From: Deltaproteobacteria bacterium
Lineage (GTDB): Bacteria > Desulfobacterota > Binatia > UBA1149 > SPBQ01
Direction: 5' to 3'
Assembly (NCBI GenBank): GCA_029262375.1
Contig: JAJCZM010000009.1
Span: 1 to 64,000 of the forward strand
DNA: 64,000 nt
Part shown: positions 55,320-61,112 of the stretch, one piece after another
Layout: every line of letters begins with the position of its first letter
Numbering within the stretch: the stretch's first letter is position 1
The notes under the pieces: model-generated
Seen by the model: the letters and a program-made list of their open reading frames with translations, nothing else
What the model was told of the DNA's origin: nothing
The model's database searches: none
Program-made: the position numbers and the translations under genes

Positions 55320-56966
55320 ATGAAAATCAGGGCTGGCCGATCCGCAGCTCCCACGCCCGGCTTCCGGGTCGATCGGCGGCATGAACGAACCGCGCTATTG
55401 CTTTTGGCCTCCATGATCGTTGCAGCACTTCTGTCCTTGCTTGCTCCACACAATTCCGATGCGGGTGCCGCGTGCTCGATTGTCGTTGCGACGTCGACCA
55501 ACGTGGTGTTGGGCGCGATTCAGGTCGAGATCGGTTACTCGGGATCCGGTGGTGAATTCTCAGGGGCTTCGACTTCGGTCGGCTGCCAAAATCTCTCTAC
55601 AGCCGACATCATGAGCGCGAACGACGACGATGCGAGCAAGACTCTTCGCATCGGTTGGGTCTCGCTATCAGGTATCGACGCGCCCAGCGATCTGGCGAGC
55701 TGTTTGTTCGAGCCCGGCGCCGGTTCCGTTTCGCCTTCGGATTTTCAAGTCACGGTGGTTGATGCTTCCGATCCCGAGTCCTCTGCGGTGTCGGCGTCCG
55801 CCCATGTCGACCTGACGAACTGCGGCGACTCGGGCGCGCTGTGCGGTGACGTCAATAGCGACGGCGGACTGAGTTCGGTGGACGCCCTTTTGGTACTGAA
55901 TGCGGCCGTCGGGCTGCCGGCCCCGCTCAATTGTTCCGGCACGCAGCAGCTATCAAGTAGGCTCTCGACAACGACGCTGGCGAGCGCCGGCGGCCAAGCG
56001 GGGGCGGTGTGCGGCGACGTCAACAGCGACGGCGGTTTGAGCTCCCTGGACTCGCTTCTGATTCTCAGCGCGGCAGTGGGGCTGCCAGCACCCCTCAACT
56101 GCACGGGCATTCCGACGCCGACCACGACAACCACCACGACCACAACAACCACGACGACCACGACGACCACGCTTCCGATGGTCACATACCGGCTAGTGGT
56201 CGAAAACGTCGGTTCCGGAGCAGGGTTCGTCGCGAGCCAACCCGCGGGAATCGACTGCGGAGCGCAGTGCGCGCACAGGTACGAAGACGGCACGGACGTT
56301 ACTCTTACGGCAACGCCGTCTGGGGGATCCGAGTTCGAGGGATGGAGCGGAGCCGTACCTGCGCGGTGCAAAGACGGCGTACCTACCACCTGCACGTTTC
56401 GCATGAATCGCTTTCGCAGTGTTTCGGCGACGTTCACTGCGAGTGCCACAGAGTGTCCAACGAACGGCCCGATCCTGGACTTGCGTAACGATTGTTCCTC
56501 CCGAGTGTATGTTTATGTGAGTGCGGTCGAAGCTGCGGGATTTGCGACCGACGGCATCGACATTCCGATCGTGATCTTGCCGCTCAGCGGTGGCGAGGGG
56601 GTCGGTCTTCGTGGCAGAGTAACCGGCGCCAGAAAACTATCTTGGACTATCGCGTGTTTGCTCGACGCAGCCGGTAACGTCGACGTTTGCGGCACGGTTC
56701 CAGGGACCGGGAGTCTAAGTAGCAATGGGCAGACTCTCGCGCTCGTAGTGGACGGCCAGACCTTCAACTTCGTCTTTTCCGGGAGCGAGCCGTTTCAGAC
56801 AGTCGGCAGCGGCGGCGGCGCGCGTGGTGACCGTGGCATTGCGTCGCTGGCGCGCGTATTGCTCGATCGCGGTCAGCAGCTAGGCGAAAGCACAGGGACG
56901 CGCGTCCCGTTCGGGCGGGAATTGAATGAGTTGGTGGCCCGCATAGAGGGGCGGCTTTCCGACTAG
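55320..56966 (+). CDS. Secreted cohesin/dockerin-like protein with InlB-type repeat
   Basis: The 548-residue protein has a signal helix (residues 25-48), a cohesin-like domain (AACSIVVATSTNVVLGAIQV and following, to about residue 180), two near-identical dockerin-like units (CGDVNSDGGLSSVDALLVLN and CGDVNSDGGLSSLDSLLILS, each ending VGLPAPLNC), a run of 17 Thr, a divergent InlB/bacterial repeat domain (YRLVVENVGSGAGFVASQPA with paired Cys) and a C-terminal domain with Cys pairs. GGGGAAGCAACC precedes the ATG. The modules suggest surface protein-protein binding; no enzyme domain is present. Its stop forms CTAG with the stop of the convergent M81 gene. Confidence 0.8.
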   Translation: MKIRAGRSAAPTPGFRVDRRHERTALLLLASMIVAALLSLLAPHNSDAGAACSIVVATSTNVVLGAIQVEIGYSGSGGEFSGASTSVGCQNLSTADIMSANDDDASKTLRIGWVSLSGIDAPSDLASCLFEPGAGSVSPSDFQVTVVDASDPESSAVSASAHVDLTNCGDSGALCGDVNSDGGLSSVDALLVLNAAVGLPAPLNCSGTQQLSSRLSTTTLASAGGQAGAVCGDVNSDGGLSSLDSLLILSAAVGLPAPLNCTGIPTPTTTTTTTTTTTTTTTTTLPMVTYRLVVENVGSGAGFVASQPAGIDCGAQCAHRYEDGTDVTLTATPSGGSEFEGWSGAVPARCKDGVPTTCTFRMNRFRSVSATFTASATECPTNGPILDLRNDCSSRVYVYVSAVEAAGFATDGIDIPIVILPLSGGEGVGLRGRVTGARKLSWTIACLLDAAGNVDVCGTVPGTGSLSSNGQTLALVVDGQTFNFVFSGSEPFQTVGSGGGARGDRGIASLARVLLDRGQQLGESTGTRVPFGRELNELVARIEGRLSD

Positions 56967-58495
56967 CGCGGGCGATCCGAGCTGTCGGCGAGTACAGCCG
57001 CCATGGCCGGGCTGCTTTCCGCCTGATCCAACGGGAAGATCGGTCTGGGAACATTGCGATACGGCAGTCGGTTGTACTGCGGGGTGCACAGCGCACCACT
57101 ATCGCAAACGATGACTCGACCCGCCATTGACTCAAAGGCCGCACGAAAATGCTGCATCGATTTCAATGCCACGACTTGTTTCTTTTGCGGGTCAATACCG
57201 AATGCTTCGAATTGCTGCGTATCCAATATCTGGCGGGCGACAGAGACTACGAGTATATCGATCCCGCCGACACGCAGAACGGCGCTAGGACCAAAGCTGC
57301 CACTGAGCCCGCGCATCATTGGTCCGTCGCCAACAAAATGCCCGTCACTGACCGAAACGAGTTCACCGTCAACCGAAAGCGGTACACCGCTAAAGAGTGG
57401 ATCCGTCTTTCCTCCCAATTCAATTCGCACGCGTCCGCCGACAGGGGACGCGTGCAAAGCCTGAACGGCATCTGCATCCACCATCGGCCCAAAGCAGGCA
57501 TTTGTCACACTCGCCTCAAGCAAAGCCCGAAGTAGCTCGGTCGAATCGCCGTAACTACCTGCACCGGGATTGTCTGCGTAGTCTGCAATGATCAGCGGGC
57601 CTTCCTTGGCCTCATACTGGGTAGCAATTGTCGCAGCCTCATCCACCGTGACGTAGTCGTTGAGAACTTCGAATCGTTTGTTCCAGATATCGTCAGCGAT
57701 CGTTTCGGCGAAAGCGACGTGGGCGGAAAAATCCCCCTGGCCGGTGACAAGCACTGTCGGGCCAACGATCGACACGTCGGCACTGGCGAATCCCGCGTTC
57801 ACACTGACAGCGAATACATCCTCGGTTTCTTCGTACGCACGAGCCAAGGCTATGCGCTCAATCATTGGACCGATATCGGTGCGACCACCGTTCACTTCTT
57901 CCAACATCGGTCGACGGACGCAGATCGTACGTGGGCTGATCGCACCCGCCATTGTCCGCTGCAGTATTTCTGCAGCGTGACGACCGGTACTGCGCATATC
58001 GATGTGGGGATACGTTTTGAACGAAACGACGATGTCAGCCAAAGCACACATTTCCTTGCTGACGTTCGCATGTGGGTCGAGCGTGACGGCAATCGGTACA
58101 TCCATACCCACCACCTCGCGGATGCGTGAAAGCAATTCGCCTTCGCCATCCTCACAAAACTCAAGATCCATCGCACCGTGGAGTCCCAGCAGAATCCCGT
58201 CGAACGTTGTTGCTCTGACGGCTGAGATGATCGGTCCACAGAGCCAATTGAATGTACGGCGCTTGACCTTGCCACTCGGCCCCGCCGCAGCACTAAGCAC
58301 ATGATGGACACGCCAGTCATGGGTACGGCCAACATCTAGGAAGCCGGCTAACTCGGTGTTGGCCTGCCCTCGCTCAGTAATCGCGTCGTCCCCCATCAGC
58401 ACATAGCGACTCTTGAACGCCACTTCGTCTGTTTCTAGCAGACTGAAAGAATTGCTTTCATGAGACATCTCAGCGGTTAGGACGTTGAAAACCAT
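56963..58495 (-). CDS. M81 family (MlrC-like) metallopeptidase
   Basis: The 510-residue protein is related to microcystinase C (MlrC). Family motifs: TAEMSHESNSF at the N-terminus, LLGLHGAMDLE, AVTLDPHANVS, VSFKTYPHIDMRSTG and the C-domain IADYADNPGAGSYGDSTELL, and GGRVRIELGGKTDP. MlrC cleaves small linear peptides containing D-amino acids such as Adda; many relatives have no known substrate. It lacks a signal peptide. It follows the racemase gene by 58 bases in the DUF1611 operon and shares a CTAG with the stop codon of the opposite gene. Confidence 0.88.
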   Translation of the reverse strand: MVFNVLTAEMSHESNSFSLLETDEVAFKSRYVLMGDDAITERGQANTELAGFLDVGRTHDWRVHHVLSAAAGPSGKVKRRTFNWLCGPIISAVRATTFDGILLGLHGAMDLEFCEDGEGELLSRIREVVGMDVPIAVTLDPHANVSKEMCALADIVVSFKTYPHIDMRSTGRHAAEILQRTMAGAISPRTICVRRPMLEEVNGGRTDIGPMIERIALARAYEETEDVFAVSVNAGFASADVSIVGPTVLVTGQGDFSAHVAFAETIADDIWNKRFEVLNDYVTVDEAATIATQYEAKEGPLIIADYADNPGAGSYGDSTELLRALLEASVTNACFGPMVDADAVQALHASPVGGRVRIELGGKTDPLFSGVPLSVDGELVSVSDGHFVGDGPMMRGLSGSFGPSAVLRVGGIDILVVSVARQILDTQQFEAFGIDPQKKQVVALKSMQHFRAAFESMAGRVIVCDSGALCTPQYNRLPYRNVPRPIFPLDQAESSPAMAAVLADSSDRPR

Positions 58496-58553
58496 TCGGT
58501 GACTCTATCGCTGATAGTGACGTCCGTGCGTCCTACTACAAGCAGGCCTCAGA

Positions 58554-59657
58554 CTATTGAGTCGCAGAGATTTCGCGACCGGTTTGCATGGACACCGATT
58601 CGGCCTTCAACACGTTCTCAACGAACGGCGAAGTCATCGCACGGACCAACGCACTGTAGTTCGGCTGAAACCTCAGCTCCGTGCCCACGGCCAATTGGCA
58701 ACGACTGGCGACGACCAGGTGATCGCCGCTGGCACCAAGCAACTCAATCTCTGGCGGCGGCCGAAGGCCCGCAGGGTCGGTGTCCTGGTGCCCGAGTGCC
58801 AGAATCGTCTGGTCGATACGGCCGCGATCCGACGCGGGCGTCGCCATTCCAAACGCGGTCTCGCCGACGTCGCCCCACGGGCGAGACGGCTTCGATTTCG
58901 ATTCGATCACTTCGGCAACCAGCGTCACCGCGTCCGTGTGCAGACCTGGGATAGGTTGGCGTTGAAGAGGCTCGCAACCGAGCAGCACCGACTCTCCGAG
59001 GCGCAACTGATTGACGCGACTTGTATTCGCGGCGCCGAGCGCCCACGTGAGGCTTGCGGAGTTGCCGCCCGAAACGACGCGGAGCGCGAGCCCGAAGGTC
59101 CGCTCGATGGACTCGACCAAGAAACCAAGCACGGTCATGTTCGCGTCGTCCGGCGCCACGCCGCTGCGACACGCCAGGTTGACACCAATGCCCTCGAGTT
59201 TGATGTTCGGCAAACACAGCGTTTCACGAACCACGCTCGCGAGATCGTCAGGCATGATGCCCTCGCGCAGGTCGCCGAGTTCCACCATGAGGACCACGCG
59301 GTGCACGTTGCCGCGCCGTCGCGCCGCCTTCGAGAGCTTGGCGATGACGTCCAATTCGGTGTTGAAGCTGATGTCGGCGTTCGCCACGACGCGATCAGCC
59401 TGAGAGATCATCGGAGAACGGATGAGCGACAGAGTCTCGCTGACCCCTGCTCTACGCATGGTCTCGATGTTTTCTATCCGGGAGTCCCCGAGGCCTACCG
59501 CTCCCGCACTGAGCAACGCCCGGGCGATCTCTGGCGACCCGAGCACGGCTTTGGTGACGCCGACTACCTGGATGCCTCGCGGACGCAGTAGCTCGACGAG
59601 CGTGCGCGCGTTGTGGTGGAGCTTATGGAGATCGATTTCGAGTCGTGGTGCGCTCAC
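58554..59657 (-). CDS. PLP-dependent alanine/ornithine racemase-family enzyme
   Basis: The 367-residue fold-type III PLP enzyme starts LEIDLHKLHHNARTL, with the PLP Lys36 in GVTKAVLGSPEIA and later SGGNSASL and LRLGESVLLG, which bind phosphate. It matches the ornithine racemase (Orr)/alanine racemase-like group, not classic Alr, since the C-terminal Tyr beta domain is different. GTG start overlaps the TGA of the DUF1611 gene as GTGA, so it is translated with it. A racemase between DUF1611 and M81 points to handling of D-amino acids or their derivatives. Confidence 0.85.
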   Translation of the reverse strand: MSAPRLEIDLHKLHHNARTLVELLRPRGIQVVGVTKAVLGSPEIARALLSAGAVGLGDSRIENIETMRRAGVSETLSLIRSPMISQADRVVANADISFNTELDVIAKLSKAARRRGNVHRVVLMVELGDLREGIMPDDLASVVRETLCLPNIKLEGIGVNLACRSGVAPDDANMTVLGFLVESIERTFGLALRVVSGGNSASLTWALGAANTSRVNQLRLGESVLLGCEPLQRQPIPGLHTDAVTLVAEVIESKSKPSRPWGDVGETAFGMATPASDRGRIDQTILALGHQDTDPAGLRPPPEIELLGASGDHLVVASRCQLAVGTELRFQPNYSALVRAMTSPFVENVLKAESVSMQTGREISATQ

Positions 59658-60808
59658 TGCGCTCCGCGCGCCAGCGTCGCACGGAGTTCTGGAAACGCAG
59701 CCGATACCATCGCCACGAGAACCTCGGGCGGTCGGTTGAGGGCGTCGGTGACGGGAACGCCTAGCTCGTCCTCGTAGCGCACAATCGCCGCGCTGAGCTC
59801 ATCATCGGTCATGTTCTCGTGGTTGATCGTGATTCCGATCACCTTGGTATCGGCGAAGGTCTCAATCAGCTTGATCTCCGAGGCCGGCGTCGGCATCGCC
59901 ATCTGGTCGAAATCACAACGGTGGCTACGGCCGGGCGCGTGCTGCAACACGACCGCATCGGGGCAGCTACCGCGTAGAATGAAACTCGTCGTGGAGTAGG
60001 CAGGATGCCCCAGGGCCCCCTGCCCTTCGATGATGATTACGTCCGGCCGCTCGCGCTCGAACGCCTCGACGATGAGAGCTTCGAGTTCCCCCGCGCAAAA
60101 TTGCGATGGCACGGCGTCCAGTGCGACGCCGTATCGCGCGCCCTGCATCAAGCCGGTCTGCCCCGTGCCGATCATCACGGCGTTCACCCCGCGCTGTTGA
60201 AGCGATTGGGTCAAGATGGTGGCCGTCGTGCGCTTGCCGATCGCGCAGTCTGTTCCGAGCACCGCGATGCGTGGACACGTCACTTCAGCGATGCGTCCAC
60301 TGAATGTACGCAGCTCCTGCTTTTCGCGCGGCTTGCGCACATCGCGGATGTGTACGCCGCGTGCGGAACTGGCAGCAACGAACTCCGGGTCATCGGTGAG
60401 AAATTCGTGCAGCCCATTGACGATGTTCATGCCGAGGCCAATGGCCGACAGCACGACGTCGCGTTCGTCGGCAGACAGCATGCCACTCGCCGGTGCCATC
60501 CCATAGATGAAGTAGGCAGGCACGCCGCCGCCGAGCCTGAGCGAGGCATCCAGATCGCGACAGATAGGGATGCCTTTGATGCCTTCGTCGAGGATCGTGC
60601 CGGCATCGACGCCTGCCTTCCCACTGTCGATGATCGCGACGATATCGTAAAGCTCCGAGTGTCGGACGAGCCCGTTGGCGGTCTTACCATCGATCTCGCC
60701 GAAGTTGCCCTCGCAGTAGACGACCGCAGTCGCGGCCCTCTTACGCTCGTACACGATGGGTGGCGGCGCAGCGGGCGCCGGAACCGGCGCGACGGCGTTG
60801 GCGGACAC
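59654..60808 (-). CDS. DUF1611 P-loop protein (DgcN-like)
   Basis: The 384-residue protein has an N-terminal Rossmann-like domain (residues 25-170; VVYCEGNFGEIDGKTANG, VPAYFIYGMAPASG) and a P-loop domain with GTDCAIGKRTT (185-195) and IIEGQGALGHPAY. Some DUF1611 proteins have been described as D-glutamate N-acetyltransferases (DgcN) in D-amino acid breakdown. Here the partner is a racemase instead of the enolase-type DgcA. GTG 60808 is the first standard start, but an in-frame ATT at 60853-60851 with AGAGGAGG 6 bases upstream is better placed and would add 15 residues. The leader is structured. Confidence 0.85.
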   Translation of the reverse strand: MSANAVAPVPAPAAPPPIVYERKRAATAVVYCEGNFGEIDGKTANGLVRHSELYDIVAIIDSGKAGVDAGTILDEGIKGIPICRDLDASLRLGGGVPAYFIYGMAPASGMLSADERDVVLSAIGLGMNIVNGLHEFLTDDPEFVAASSARGVHIRDVRKPREKQELRTFSGRIAEVTCPRIAVLGTDCAIGKRTTATILTQSLQQRGVNAVMIGTGQTGLMQGARYGVALDAVPSQFCAGELEALIVEAFERERPDVIIIEGQGALGHPAYSTTSFILRGSCPDAVVLQHAPGRSHRCDFDQMAMPTPASEIKLIETFADTKVIGITINHENMTDDELSAAIVRYEDELGVPVTDALNRPPEVLVAMVSAAFPELRATLARGAQ

Positions 60809-60850
60809 GATTTGCGGAATGGATGAAGATTCAGAAATGGGAACTAATGG

Positions 60851-60945
60851 AATGAATACCTCCTCTAGCTGGGCTCAGAGGAGGCGACAAGTCCGTACCG
60901 GCTGGCAGCAGCCGGTATCACCGGTATCACCGGGGGGCCCCACTA
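60851..60945 (-). promoter_or_regulatory. Structured leader with sequestered Shine-Dalgarno
   Basis: On the minus strand the leader contains, in order, a G/C block, two copies of GGTGATACC, a perfect 9-bp hairpin (60896-60917, loop of 4) and a perfect 8-bp hairpin in which CCTCCTCT (60884-60877) pairs with the Shine-Dalgarno AGAGGAGG (60866-60859) across a 10-base loop. Opening this hairpin would expose the ribosome-binding site of the DUF1611 gene. This is the layout of a translational riboswitch or protein-controlled leader. It matches no known class that I recognise. Confidence 0.55.
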
Positions 60946-61112
60946 AGTTTTGCTTGGCACGTTTATCGTATCACGAGCCCACCGCTCGACCTATCGTGAA
61001 CTGGATGCGGCCCGTCGGGCGGAGCAAATGGATGGGCTGACGGCCGATCTGGTTCGGCGGAGTCCCGCACGAACCCACTGTTGCTCAGGCGCGTTGGACT
61101 ACCGTCTAACGC

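Noticed and set aside
56128-56170. ACGACC/ACC-rich microsatellite as a possible phase-variation tract
   Set aside because: Units are in multiples of three and mixed, so length changes would keep the frame; it simply encodes the poly-Thr linker.
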